26,079 nucleotides of DNA from JACJYE01 sp964432875 (GCA_964432875.1 CAYSPJ010000074.1:1-26079), one strand, 5' to 3'; positions 9,796 to 19,358 are shown, counted from the stretch's first letter. Translations and numbers: made by a program. The notes: generated from the sequence alone by a model not told the origin.

Positions 9796-12700
9796 TTATT
9801 GCTTAACAATCCTCTCCATCCAAACCGGCACTCCCTCCTCCAGCACCCTCAGCCAATAGACCCCGGCGGGCAACCCAGTGATGGCAATGGGGTACTGCTG
9901 CGTTTGCGGGATAGTCCTAATCTGAAGCATGATACTGCCTTTGGTGTCCAGGATTTGCAGCTCGCCCTTGGCCGGAACTGCGCCCTCGAAAACCAGAGAA
10001 AAAGCACCCGCCGAGGGGTTGGGGAAAACCCGCACTTGCAGTGGCTGAGGAGAAGCCTCTTTGCTTCCAACGATGCTCATCTGGAAAACCTCGGTGCAAG
10101 TCGTGCCGCTGCTGTCCGTCCTCGAAACGGTCATGGTGATGGGCCAGGTGCCGGCCTCGGCAAAAGCATGTTGCACGGCATCGGCACCAGTGCTAGTACT
10201 GGCCGGGCTGCCATCGCCCCAGTCCCAGCTCACCTGGTCGCAGCTTTGGAGGGGCGCAGTGGGCTGGAATTCATATACAAACGGCGCTACTGCATTGCTC
10301 GTAAAGCCCATCCCCACATCGTCCGCCAACTTGGTGCAAAGACAAATGGGCACAAACGGGATGCCACACTGCCGCAAGAAATAGCTCACGCTCTTGGTGC
10401 AGGGGCCGCAGGTAGCTTCGAAGGTATAAGTGACATCACCCATGTTTACATCAATGGTGAGGCCGGTCGCGCCGATGATTTCCACCCCATCTTTGTACCA
10501 CTTGTACGTGCAGCTGGTGCCCGGCGGCGGGTTCAGGACCACCCCTTCCAGCGTCACGATTTCGTCGTTGCAGCGGAAGCAAGGGGCGATCATCAGCACC
10601 TCCATCGGCTCGCCGATGGTGATGACGGGCGATTTGAGGCGTTGTTGGCAACAGTCGTCTTCCACGATGGCGTAGTAGTTGCCGTCGTAAGCTAACTGCG
10701 GGTCGAAGTATTGGAAGGCAGCGGTTGCCAAAGTCGTCGTCGAAGTGTGAACCAGCGTCGCGTCTTTATACCAATAGATGACGTACTCGCAGCCGTCCAT
10801 CGGCGGCGGGGCAAGCTCGATTTGCATGAGCACGAAGCTCGGGTCGCAGATGTTATCTTCCTCGGCAGAGAAGTTGACGATGCTCAGAGGGGGCTTCACT
10901 TCGATGAAGTAGGGTACCCGGTCGGCCGGGCAGACGCCGTTTTTCACCTCCACTTCGTACCAAGTGCTCTGGAAGAGCTGGTTGGTGTTGTAAGCGGGGT
11001 TTGCCTCGCCTGCACCGGCAATGGGGCCGAATGGGCCGCTGCTGCTTACCGTGCTGCTGTGCCACGTCCAGGTCCCGTTTTCCGGGCATTCTGGGGTGAA
11101 TACCAGGGTGGCATCTTCGCTGGGGCAGAAGGGCTGGGGCTCCAGCGGCACCATATCCAATTGGCCAGGCGGGGCATGTTCGTTATAAATCGTGATGGTG
11201 GCAGTGCAGGTCTGCGTGCCGCATAAGTTGGTCACTTCTGCGCTGAAATGATAGCTGGTAAAGCAATCGTTATTGCTGCCCGGTATATGGCTCAGGTCTC
11301 CGGGCTGATAGCTGTCGCTAGTCGCGCCAGGTATCAGGGTGCCATTCATATACCATTGCACGGTATAGTCGCAGTCAGGCCCTTCTACTTGCACCGTTAG
11401 CGGTAGTACGGATATGGGCGTGTCGTTATGGCAATATTGCTGCGAACCATTGACGACCGAGCAAGCCGCTGGCTGGCACAAGGTAATGGTTGCGGTGTTG
11501 GAAGTAATGGTCTCGCAGGGGTTGTTGGCCAAGCTCATCACCGCATAGACGCAGAGGCTAGACGTGCCCGCCGGGTAGAAACTGGGGTATAGCAATAAAT
11601 CTGACCAATCAGGAGTAGATTGCAGCAGGACAAAGCCCCCGTCGCAGTCTGCATCGACATACCAGTCCACTTGTATGAGGTCGCTTGCCAAGCTGGCGGG
11701 GCCTTCCAGAGGAACGGTTAGCGATGCGGCAGTTTTGCACACGGACTGGTCGTCCACGCTTACCTCTTCGCAGCAGGGCGTGGTCAGATTGACGGGTAGG
11801 GTGCAGCTCAGCCCCTCGAACTGAAGGGTGAGCTTGGGCCGTTTTTCGGGGTCTGGGTCATCGCTCGATCGCGCGATGTAAGCCCGGTATTGGTTGGGGG
11901 CTTCTATTTGCAGCGCGAGCTCGAAGCCATGGAAGCTCGAAGGGCTGGCCAAAACGGCATTTACCAATGAGGTGACATCCACTGTCAAGTCGCCATGTTG
12001 GCCGTTGCCCGGCAAACAGATGGGGCTGATATTGATGCGGTGAGCCGGGTTGGTGCTAGTGGCGGGTTTGTTGTTCCAGGTCACCGTGGCCTCATTCCAC
12101 GAATTGGACACAAGCGTCAGGTACATATCATTGTCGCCTTGGAAGCAGGGGAAAAGATAGTTGTTGAAGGTGCCGGAAGCGCCTTTCAGCTCCAACACGG
12201 CGCTGGTGATGGTGGCGCCCGGAGGGATTGCCGACCAATCGAAATCGAGGTAGCTGCGAGCAGTAAACCACGAGGCGCCAATCGTCCAGCGTTGCGCGCT
12301 GATTTCGACGGCATTGCCCGAGTTGCTGGTGGGGCTGAAGGAGGACACTGCCGCATCTTTGCCCTGGAGGGCATCGGGCTGCAGCACCAACACCGAAGAG
12401 CTGCTCCCGCAATCGGGAAAGCTTACATTGATGCTCAAGGGCAATTGCAGCGGGTAGGGGGCCGGCACGCAAATCGTCCCCGTCAGCAGGCCGGTATTGC
12501 AGTCAAACGCCCAGGAGTCTGCGCCAGCTACCGATATGGTCGCATCGCAGAAATCATTGAGCGTCAGGTTTTCCAGCACGATGGTAAAGCTATAGCATCC
12601 TTCGTCTTCTGTGCATTCGATGGAAGTGCTGACGATTTCTACACAATCATTACAGCCATTCACCGTGATTTTATGCGAGCAGCTCGCCGTCAGCCCGGCA

Positions 12701-15480
12701 GCATCCGTGGCCGTACAGGTGATGGTGGTGGTGCCGCAAGGGAAAAAGTCGCCGCTCTGGAAAGGCGGGTCGCAGACGTAGGTCACGCCCGGGCAGTTGT
12801 CGCCCACGGTGGGCAGATCGAAGAAAGCCACGCTGCCTTCGGAACAGCCCGGCACTTGGATGGTCTGGTTGGGCGGGCACTGGATGGTGGGCGGCTCGTT
12901 GTCGGTCACCAGCACGGTGAAGGTGCAGTCCGTAACGTTGCCAGCGAAATCGGCAACGGAGCAGGTAATGGTCCAAGTGCCTAAACCTAAGGTCGCCGAA
13001 GGGCCGGTCAGCGTCCCTAAAACTGGATGGGTGTAAGTACAATTGAACACCGTGGGGTCGGGGTCGCAATTGTCTGAAACGTCGAGCATAGGTGTAAAAA
13101 GGGCAGTGCATTCGCCGGGGTCGGTATGGATTACCAGGTCTTGACAGTTTACAGCTGGTGCTTCGGGATCCCTGACAAAGATGGTGAACTCGCAAGGCAG
13201 TACGCTCTGATTGCCGCAGTCATCAAAAGCAATAGCGGTGACGGTGGTGAACCCAAGTTCATAGCAGGTGTTGGGATTGTCTCCCGTAGTACTGCCACTC
13301 AACATATAAACGATTGTTGGGTTAGGGTCGCAGTTGTCAATGGCCGTCACAAGTGGGTCGAGGCAAGCCGTGCAAGTACCCGGATCAGTAAAAACCGTGG
13401 TGAAACTGGGCGGGCAATTCGTAAAGACTGGCGGGATCGTTTCGACGACTGTTACCGTCTCACAGTAGGTGTCCATGCAGCCATTGGCATCGGTGATGGT
13501 CAGGCAGACCAGATAGTCTCCGCAGCTAGGGAACTGATGGAAAAATGTATTGGCGCTATACGGAGTGCCATTCACATCCCAGCTGAGGGTCAGCGGGGCA
13601 GCCCCGGTGGAGCTGTTCGTAAACTGCAATGCGTAACAGAGCTGTAAAAAGGGGCCCCATTGGAAAAGAGCCTCACAATCTCCGCCAGGGCTACAAAAGT
13701 CATTACAGCCATAATCCAAGTCCGTCTCATGCAGCGAGCCCGGGCTTGGCAAGGCCATGGGGGCCGCTGCCACCATGATAGGAGCCTCCATCATATTTAA
13801 TGGGTTATTCTCGCCATCGTAGTTCGTCCTGCATGCCGCCGACAAATCCAGGTCAAAGCTGCCTACCAACAGGTCATAACCGCCAAAGCCAGCCGCGTTG
13901 CCAATCCGCCCATCCGCGTAAAAAATCCGGTCGAAGTCTGGGGTCACGGCGATGCGCCCGTTTTTCCAGTCAGCTTCGTTATCGTACAGGTAGTGCTGAT
14001 AGCCAAGGGAAAGGGACGCGCCCTGAAAAAATTGATGCACGATGGGCAAATTGCCATTCTTGGCGTGGCCCAATGCGTAGAGCTGGCCTGCAGCATCCCG
14101 CCCAATTTCCCTAAATTCCTTGACATCCGGGAGCAACAGGCCGGACTGCAGCTGGAAAAGCGGATTGAAGATGCCGATGAAAGCCTGGTCGTTGGCAAAG
14201 TCGGCACCGGCCAGGGCGATCCCCCCGCCGGGCAATTCCATGCCGTCGTAGATGTCAAAACCGCCATCATAGCGCAGCGCGCTCAGTGCATTGCCGTTCC
14301 CGCCATCAATTTTCACCAATATCCCGTTCCCAACTGGAGCGTCATTGCCGGTAATCACAATATCGCCATTGCCGGGGATGCCGGGGATGGCCAGGGTGTT
14401 GACGGCAAAAAGCCCCCGGTGAAATTCATCATCGGGCGAACCCGGGTAATCGTATTCCCGCGCCCAGTTGACCGTTCCGGCTGCGTCGATGTTGAGCACG
14501 AATACCTGGTCTACGGTGGAAGGTGGCGGAGGGATAGTAGGCGGGCTAGCTGGCGGGTTTTTAGTGCCGACGATGTAAAATGGGAAAGCCGGGTTTTTGG
14601 GGTTGGGGTGCCGGATGATCCGGTTGAAGTGCTCCCGGCCCAATTGCTGATATTGGTTCCGGAAAACCAAGCTACCGCTGTCATCTACTTTTACCAGGAT
14701 AGAGGAGTTGTTTAAGGACATGCCTCCTGCTTGGAAGGGCTCGGTGGCGCCTACGAGTAAAAACTCATCCGTGTCCGGCACATATTCAAAATCGTGAAAG
14801 ATGGAGCCTTCTATCAACCTGAAATCCCATTCTAGCGCTCCGGTAGTTAGATTGAATTTAGAGAATGTTGCGTGCAATATGCCCATGCTGCGGCGGGTGC
14901 CCGCCACATAAATCCCATCGCCGAAAGCCTTGATTTTAGTAGGCATATTCTCGCTGGTATCGCCATATAGCTTTTCAAAAAGCACCAAGTCGATGGGAGG
15001 GGGCATACAGGGGATAGGAAACTCCCCATTCTCCAAAACGCAGCTCTGCCCGGTATTGGACATGATGCTGACCTCATAACCCGTGGTAATATTGGCTGCA
15101 TCATCGAGGCAAACCGTCCCGACCAAGATGTACTGGCCAAGGGTCAGGCACTCGCTAAGGATGCTGTTGAAGGGCACGGGCGAGGAAAAGGTCGCCGTGT
15201 ATTGGTCCACCAGGCTGGCGCTCATGCCAGGCCCGGGGGTTGCACTGGTGATTTCGGCGATATTCGGCGGGAAGTTGTTGGAGACAAATTGCACCATATC
15301 GAATACCCCAACACAGTCGGGGTTGCCCCCCTGGGTGCAAATGCGGATGCTCAGGCAGCAAGGATCATCCGGGTCTTGCTCGACGATGGTGTTGAAATTA
15401 CAGACGCATTGGCTGTAGAGGCCATGCTGGGAAAATGCGACCAGCGCCAACGCTATGATGAAAGCAGTTAGGTTTTTCAT
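9796..15480 (-). CDS. giant secreted mosaic protein (propeller-like, PKD, HYR, DNRLRE) with T9SS sorting domain
   Basis: This 1894-aa secreted protein starts with a signal peptide ending at about GLYSQ (residue 24), followed by a Cys-rich N-terminal segment (CVCN, CCLS). Residues ~165-590 contain repeated gain-of-strand motifs such as DGIYVAGTRR and GDIVITGNDA, suggesting a beta-propeller like those in SBBP or delta-60 repeat proteins. A PKD domain lies at ~600-680. Three HYR-like domains follow at ~680-945 (DNCDPNPTIVY, DNEPPTIQCPPNQTI). A DNRLRE-type beta-sandwich, known from cell-wall and polysaccharide-active proteins, spans ~1035-1190 (SYLDFDWSAIPPGATITSAV). Several Ig/PKD-like modules come next, with a clear PKD (VSWDWGDGSP) near 1748. 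The type A sorting domain at ~1813-1894 (VRVFPNPSAG ... WMERIVKQ) directs T9SS export. The start is fixed by the signal peptide and lies only 14 bp behind the stop of the 780-aa gene, so the two are very probably co-transcribed. Confidence 0.93.
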   Translation of the reverse strand: MKNLTAFIIALALVAFSQHGLYSQCVCNFNTIVEQDPDDPCCLSIRICTQGGNPDCVGVFDMVQFVSNNFPPNIAEITSATPGPGMSASLVDQYTATFSSPVPFNSILSECLTLGQYILVGTVCLDDAANITTGYEVSIMSNTGQSCVLENGEFPIPCMPPPIDLVLFEKLYGDTSENMPTKIKAFGDGIYVAGTRRSMGILHATFSKFNLTTGALEWDFRLIEGSIFHDFEYVPDTDEFLLVGATEPFQAGGMSLNNSSILVKVDDSGSLVFRNQYQQLGREHFNRIIRHPNPKNPAFPFYIVGTKNPPASPPTIPPPPSTVDQVFVLNIDAAGTVNWAREYDYPGSPDDEFHRGLFAVNTLAIPGIPGNGDIVITGNDAPVGNGILVKIDGGNGNALSALRYDGGFDIYDGMELPGGGIALAGADFANDQAFIGIFNPLFQLQSGLLLPDVKEFREIGRDAAGQLYALGHAKNGNLPIVHQFFQGASLSLGYQHYLYDNEADWKNGRIAVTPDFDRIFYADGRIGNAAGFGGYDLLVGSFDLDLSAACRTNYDGENNPLNMMEAPIMVAAAPMALPSPGSLHETDLDYGCNDFCSPGGDCEALFQWGPFLQLCYALQFTNSSTGAAPLTLSWDVNGTPYSANTFFHQFPSCGDYLVCLTITDANGCMDTYCETVTVVETIPPVFTNCPPSFTTVFTDPGTCTACLDPLVTAIDNCDPNPTIVYMLSGSTTGDNPNTCYELGFTTVTAIAFDDCGNQSVLPCEFTIFVRDPEAPAVNCQDLVIHTDPGECTALFTPMLDVSDNCDPDPTVFNCTYTHPVLGTLTGPSATLGLGTWTITCSVADFAGNVTDCTFTVLVTDNEPPTIQCPPNQTIQVPGCSEGSVAFFDLPTVGDNCPGVTYVCDPPFQSGDFFPCGTTTITCTATDAAGLTASCSHKITVNGCNDCVEIVSTSIECTEDEGCYSFTIVLENLTLNDFCDATISVAGADSWAFDCNTGLLTGTICVPAPYPLQLPLSINVSFPDCGSSSSVLVLQPDALQGKDAAVSSFSPTSNSGNAVEISAQRWTIGASWFTARSYLDFDWSAIPPGATITSAVLELKGASGTFNNYLFPCFQGDNDMYLTLVSNSWNEATVTWNNKPATSTNPAHRINISPICLPGNGQHGDLTVDVTSLVNAVLASPSSFHGFELALQIEAPNQYRAYIARSSDDPDPEKRPKLTLQFEGLSCTLPVNLTTPCCEEVSVDDQSVCKTAASLTVPLEGPASLASDLIQVDWYVDADCDGGFVLLQSTPDWSDLLLYPSFYPAGTSSLCVYAVMSLANNPCETITSNTATITLCQPAACSVVNGSQQYCHNDTPISVLPLTVQVEGPDCDYTVQWYMNGTLIPGATSDSYQPGDLSHIPGSNNDCFTSYHFSAEVTNLCGTQTCTATITIYNEHAPPGQLDMVPLEPQPFCPSEDATLVFTPECPENGTWTWHSSTVSSSGPFGPIAGAGEANPAYNTNQLFQSTWYEVEVKNGVCPADRVPYFIEVKPPLSIVNFSAEEDNICDPSFVLMQIELAPPPMDGCEYVIYWYKDATLVHTSTTTLATAAFQYFDPQLAYDGNYYAIVEDDCCQQRLKSPVITIGEPMEVLMIAPCFRCNDEIVTLEGVVLNPPPGTSCTYKWYKDGVEIIGATGLTIDVNMGDVTYTFEATCGPCTKSVSYFLRQCGIPFVPICLCTKLADDVGMGFTSNAVAPFVYEFQPTAPLQSCDQVSWDWGDGSPASTSTGADAVQHAFAEAGTWPITMTVSRTDSSGTTCTEVFQMSIVGSKEASPQPLQVRVFPNPSAGAFSLVFEGAVPAKGELQILDTKGSIMLQIRTIPQTQQYPIAITGLPAGVYWLRVLEEGVPVWMERIVKQ

Positions 15481-15494
15481 AACTCAGCAGGGTG

Positions 15495-17837
15495 TTAAAA
15501 TTTGACACAAGGTTTGATGAATAACTGGGCCTCGCCCACGCAGCCCGTCAGCAGATCAGTGACCGTCAGGCTGTATAGGGTACCCCCAATCGGCGGCGTA
15601 TCGGTAATCGACACGCTGCTGGAGCTTTGGGGTGCCCCTAGCTCATCCAGCCAATGCCATTCATAAATCAGGTCTCCTGGCGGGCAAGTGGAGTAGGAAG
15701 CCTCAGCGGTGAGCATGATCGGCTCGCCGAAGCAAGCGCACTCGTTGGGCGGCAGCGGGCAACTGATGATGGCCACCGTCTCGCACACTTCGATGCAGCA
15801 TTGATCGGACTCGGTTACAAAACAACCGTTATTGGCCTCTACCCAATAGCAGGCGCTCTTTTCGGCAGCCAGGTTCAGCGACGGGCCAGTGCCGATTTCC
15901 AGGCCATTACAGAGCCAGGTATAAGCTACGCCCGCTTCCACGTTCGCTACCGACAGGGCGATGGGATCGCCTTTGCACACCTGCGGGATGCAGTTGCCAA
16001 TGAGCGGCAGGCTTGGCTCGAGCACTTCGCAAATCCTAACGATGTTGCTGATGCAAGTGGGGCAGCCGGAGGGGTCAGATTTGGGCTTGCACAAGAGGCG
16101 GTAGTCCCGGCAACCCGAGCCAGGCGGAAACAGGGTGTTGGTGTTTTGGATCGGATTGGAAACCCCGCCTACTGGCAACCAGGTGCTGCCGCCATCATCG
16201 GAGTACTCCCAGTTGATGGTGCATTTATCGTAGCCGATCGCTTCCAGCACGGCATCCTTGCCCGGGCAGATGGTGTAGGTCTTGTCGCCCGTGATTGGGT
16301 CTTCGGATACCAGCGTCAGGTTGGGTGATGCGCCGGTTATCGCGCCGCATACGGGCTTGGGATCTACCGGCACGCACTGCGTTACCGTCAGTTTCTTGCC
16401 CGCGCAGTTGGTGATTTCGGCGGTGAAGCATACGTCCGTTTCGCCGAGGGTGAGGCTATGGCTGAAGCTGGTTTGGTTGTTGAACCCGATGGGGGCGCCA
16501 TTGACGAACCATTCAATGCCCACGTAATCGCCGGGCACCTGCACGAACAAATCGGAGGAGGTGAGCGAGACGTTGAAGGTTTCTACATTGCCTTCGCACA
16601 ACAGGCTGTTCGGGCTGATGGCCAGGGCGGCGCTGGTGAGCGGGCAGCAGATGCGCAGCGGCTGTTCGTCGCTGAAAAATTCGCAGACCGTGCCGCTGGG
16701 GTCCGTGACGGTAAATTTCGCCCGGAAGATTTTGTCCCATGCACCCGTGGTACTACTGCTGCAATCCAGGCTCAGTAAAGCATCCAGAAAAGCATTCAGC
16801 GTGAGGCCGCCAGTGGTGATGTCCTGCCAGGTCAACCCATTGTCATCCGAACATTGCCAAACAGGCATACTGCCTACCGGGGCATTTTGCGCCACGATGC
16901 TCACGGGCTGGGTGGCACAGGCTTCCTGAATGGGGGCGCCGGTGATGTCGCGCACTTCCAGGGTGATGCCCGTGTAGCCCGTGATGTTCGCCACGGGCAC
17001 GCTAAAGGTCACGGTGCTATGGCAGCAGCTGGTGGCGCATTGCGTGGCGCAAGCCGACGAAGGGCGGTTGTAATAGAGCGTGAAGGCCACATCCGTCGGG
17101 CTGCCCTCATTGATGCAGATGGTGAGGTTCGCTGTCGAGCCTCCAGTTTGAGCCACTTGTGGCGTTTCCACTGCCCCGCACAACAGGCTCTGCTCGTAGG
17201 CGGGCATTCCGTTTAGAGTCACGGCATTGCCTGGCAAGCCGGGGTGGCTGGCATAGAGGGTGAAGCGGTGCTGGTAGGGAAATATGGTTGGTGGTATAGG
17301 GGTCGGCAAAGATACCGACAAATTAAAGCACTCGCCAGGGCAAAGCGGCACAACAGGCACAGCCCCGATGCTGATGGTGCAATTGAAGGGGACTACTGGC
17401 CAAAAGTCAATTGGTCCTCCTTTTACCTTTTTGCCATTCACCAAAAGGTCCGTCTCTATTTGCCAAGCATAACGCCTGCCGACTTGCAGCTCGGGCGCAT
17501 TGGGAGGGTAAGCAAAGAGGGTGCCGGCAATCCCGTCTTGCTGGAAATGCAGCCCGGCATCCGGCAAAGAGTCGGGCAACGGCTGGTCGGGCTCCAATTC
17601 GAGGATTTTCAGCGTGAAGGTGCCGTTGTACGAAAAGTTGACAGCCCATTCAAAGACTGGCAAAGAATCGGCAGCGAGCACAATTTCGCCAATCGGCCTC
17701 AACAGCGTGATGGAATCGTTCAGTGCCGTTTTTTCAGGCGCGGCCGTGAAAAAACGCTCCCCGCTGCCCTGCGCCAGGTAAATGCAGCTCAGGAGGAGGA
17801 TGTTTGTGCTTATAAAAAGCAGTAGGCTTCTATGCAT
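15495..17837 (-). CDS. Cys-rich secreted protein with Ig/PKD-like modules, no sorting domain
   Basis: The 780-aa product has a hydrophobic N-terminus (residues 1-~24) that can be read two ways: signal peptidase I cleavage after LAQG, or a poor lipobox LLSC at residue 17. Residues ~40-130 resemble a beta-sandwich found at the N-terminus of other large Bacteroidota surface proteins (PVFEWAVNFSYNGTFTLKI ... GRRYAWQIETDL). The rest is a string of Ig/PKD-like modules of roughly 80-100 residues (for example VGIEWFVNGAPIGF, VAYTWLCNGLEIG, LIYEWHWLDELG). There are about 40 cysteines, often paired, consistent with disulphides outside the cytoplasm. The protein ends TVTDLLTGCVGEAQLFIKPC-VKF without a T9SS sorting domain, unlike its two neighbours. 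It is the first gene of the leftward cluster and precedes the 1894-aa gene by 14 bp, suggesting a joint surface function (inference). Confidence 0.88.
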   Translation of the reverse strand: MHRSLLLFISTNILLLSCIYLAQGSGERFFTAAPEKTALNDSITLLRPIGEIVLAADSLPVFEWAVNFSYNGTFTLKILELEPDQPLPDSLPDAGLHFQQDGIAGTLFAYPPNAPELQVGRRYAWQIETDLLVNGKKVKGGPIDFWPVVPFNCTISIGAVPVVPLCPGECFNLSVSLPTPIPPTIFPYQHRFTLYASHPGLPGNAVTLNGMPAYEQSLLCGAVETPQVAQTGGSTANLTICINEGSPTDVAFTLYYNRPSSACATQCATSCCHSTVTFSVPVANITGYTGITLEVRDITGAPIQEACATQPVSIVAQNAPVGSMPVWQCSDDNGLTWQDITTGGLTLNAFLDALLSLDCSSSTTGAWDKIFRAKFTVTDPSGTVCEFFSDEQPLRICCPLTSAALAISPNSLLCEGNVETFNVSLTSSDLFVQVPGDYVGIEWFVNGAPIGFNNQTSFSHSLTLGETDVCFTAEITNCAGKKLTVTQCVPVDPKPVCGAITGASPNLTLVSEDPITGDKTYTICPGKDAVLEAIGYDKCTINWEYSDDGGSTWLPVGGVSNPIQNTNTLFPPGSGCRDYRLLCKPKSDPSGCPTCISNIVRICEVLEPSLPLIGNCIPQVCKGDPIALSVANVEAGVAYTWLCNGLEIGTGPSLNLAAEKSACYWVEANNGCFVTESDQCCIEVCETVAIISCPLPPNECACFGEPIMLTAEASYSTCPPGDLIYEWHWLDELGAPQSSSSVSITDTPPIGGTLYSLTVTDLLTGCVGEAQLFIKPCVKF

Positions 17838-18090
17838 AGCTGGATTGTTGAGTTTCTATTTATATTTGATTTCGTTGGACAACGAGGTTTTAAGCGGCGA
17901 GCAACCCAACGCTCACCTCTTCCTGGCTTTTCAGCCACCGGTAAAGACTAAAGTTAACTGGGGTTTAGTTTCTGGGTGTAAGCATCGAGGCTTGAGCAGC
18001 AGGCTACCGTGCCACTGACTGTTCACCGCTTTCCGCCCGTATCACCAGCAGTTGCCTTGGTTTCATCATCTTAATCCCTCGGCAGCTTAC

Positions 18091-18098
18091 CAAAAATA
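18091..18098 (-). promoter_or_regulatory. possible -7 element for the leftward surface-protein cluster
   Basis: Read on the minus strand the bases are TATTTTTG, a perfect TAnnTTTG. The nearest TTG (113-115 within the 18000 block, that is 18113-18115) is only 14 bases upstream, shorter than the usual 19-21. No better candidate was found in the 250 bases before the ATG at 17837. Confidence 0.2.
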
Positions 18099-18194
18099 CA
18101 GCCTGGGCTCGCCAAGATTCACGCTTTTTATCCATCCGGCGGCCCCCGCTTTACATTCGGCAGATTTCGGCCTAAATTCGGTCAATTCTTTTCC

Positions 18195-18202
18195 TATTTT
18201 TG
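18195..18202 (+). promoter_or_regulatory. candidate -7 promoter element of the LytTR regulator
   Basis: The bases TATTTTTG match the Bacteroidota TAnnTTTG element exactly and end 19 bases before the ATG at 18222, which would give a short leader of about 15 bases. A matching TTG 19-21 bases upstream is absent; only TTC triplets are present, so the -33 half is weak. Confidence 0.4.
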
Positions 18203-18221
18203 GGGCACCCAAACAAAAGCG

Positions 18222-18962
18222 ATGAAAAAGATTGCTATTATCGACGATGAGAAAGACGCCCGCGAGGTGCTGCGCACCTTGCTCGAATGGTGCCCCGGCG
18301 TGGAGGTCGTGGGCGAAGCGGACAGCGTTGCTTCTGGCTATGAGTTATTGCAGGCGCTGAGCCCCAGCGCCGTATTTCTGGACATTTCCATGAGCGATGG
18401 CACGGGTTTCGATTTGCTGGACAAATTCCCCCAGCCGCCCTGCCAGATCGTCTTCGTGACCGCGCACGACGCCTTTGCCCTGCGGGCCTTCCGCTACCAT
18501 GCGCTCGACTACCTGATGAAGCCGATCGACCCCAAAGAGCTGCTGCGGGCGGTGGAGCGCATCAGCGCTGGCCACCGTATGGAGGACTTGGCGCGCCAGC
18601 TCGCGGCGCTGCTGGAGGGCATGAAAACGCGCAAGCTGGAGAAAATCGCTCTACACGCTCAGGAGGGGCTGATTTACTTGCGCACCGATCAGATCGTCCA
18701 CTTGCAGTCGGAAGGCAGCTATACCACCTTCTACATGCTCGGCCAGGAGCGCCACGTCGCCTCCCGATCCATCAAGGAGTTTGAGGACATGCTCTGCGGC
18801 CAAGCAGGCTTTTTCCGCATCCACCAGTCGCACATCGTCAATTTGTCCTTCGTCAAGCGCGTGCTGCGCGAGGATGGGGGCTACGCCCAGATGGAGACGG
18901 GCGCCAAGCTGCCCATCGCGCGGCGGCGCAAGGAGGAGTTTTTGCAGGCTTTGGGAGGGTGA
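18222..18962 (+). CDS. LytTR-family response regulator (REC-LytTR)
   Basis: This 246-aa cytoplasmic protein is a DNA-binding response regulator of the LytR/AlgR class. The receiver domain (residues ~3-120) has the acidic pair D8-D9, the phospho-acceptor D54 (FLDISMSDG), T80 (FVTAHD) and K100-P101 (LMKPID), so it looks fully functional. A LytTR DNA-binding domain occupies ~140-243, with the typical IVHLQSEGSYTTFY and FFRIHQSHIVNL segments. Family members bind direct repeats upstream of their targets. Its cognate kinase should be LytS-type, and the only such kinase in the window is at 266-3274, about 15 kb away beyond the giant-protein genes. It is transcribed alone, divergently from that cluster. 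Length and domain order are typical for the family. Confidence 0.96.
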   Translation: MKKIAIIDDEKDAREVLRTLLEWCPGVEVVGEADSVASGYELLQALSPSAVFLDISMSDGTGFDLLDKFPQPPCQIVFVTAHDAFALRAFRYHALDYLMKPIDPKELLRAVERISAGHRMEDLARQLAALLEGMKTRKLEKIALHAQEGLIYLRTDQIVHLQSEGSYTTFYMLGQERHVASRSIKEFEDMLCGQAGFFRIHQSHIVNLSFVKRVLREDGGYAQMETGAKLPIARRRKEEFLQALGG

Positions 18963-19358
18963 CATCGCCTTCCCAGCGGACTCGCGCCAGGGTTGTGCTA
19001 GCCCATCAAACGTCGTTTTAACACATAGGTAAATAGGCACATTGGCTCGCGTGCTGTTGACGCTAGAATGGCTACGTACCTATGTACTTCAAAACATGAT
19101 GCAGATAAACAGGCATGTTGCTGCTCTGTAGTATACTAGACGCGGTCAATAGAGGTGGAAAGTTTGGAGAGTAGCTATCTTATGGGCAAACATTATAGGC
19201 TAAAGAGTATTTGCTTCTCTCTTTGCCAGAGTTGTTTTGAAAAAAAAAGAAACCTTTCCCGCTTTCGGGAAAGGTTTCTGAATTCCTTTTACATCCTTCC
19301 TTAATAAATAATAATCCGGTTTTACGGTTCTAGTTTCATCACGCTTCGAATCCGATTA
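18963..19358. other. intergenic stretch without a gene
   Basis: About 400 bases lie between the stops of two convergent genes. No frame with plausible protein content was seen; the minus-strand frame at 18651-19040 is antisense to the regulator. The one clear element is the intrinsic terminator at 19240-19279. The DNA is more AT-rich than the neighbouring genes. Confidence 0.6.
19240..19279 (-). terminator. intrinsic terminator of the 24-aa-repeat protein gene
   Basis: A perfect 14-bp stem (19248-19261 with 19266-19279, arm AGAAACCTTTCCCG) closes a 4-base loop. Read on the minus strand it is followed at once by a run of nine T (19240-19248 as A on the + strand), the classic rho-independent layout, about 80 bases after the stop codon of the leftward gene. 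It may also stop rightward transcription from the LytTR regulator, though only a broken T-run follows on that side. Confidence 0.88.

Larger units (their letters stand above)
17838..18221. other. divergent intergenic region between surface cluster and LytTR regulator
   Basis: These 384 bases separate two divergent genes and hold no convincing coding frame; the open + frame at 17782-18018 largely overlaps the 5' end of the leftward gene and has no recognisable content. A TAnnTTTG element for the rightward regulator is near the right end. A minus-strand one (TATTTTTG, read from 18098 to 18091) could serve the leftward cluster with a leader of about 250 bases. A further perfect + strand TATATTTG at 17861-17868 has no gene close behind it. 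Because a LytTR protein is encoded next door, its binding sites may lie here, but I could not pick out a clear pair of direct repeats. Confidence 0.5.

Noticed and set aside
11995..12984. 329-codon + strand frame opposite the 1894-aa gene
   Set aside because: It lies antisense to the HYR and DNRLRE modules and its Gly/Ala/Arg-rich translation resembles a reverse-frame artefact.
17861..17868. Perfect TATATTTG on the + strand as a promoter
   Set aside because: No TTG at proper spacing, and the next + strand gene starts 350 bases further on with its own -7 element.
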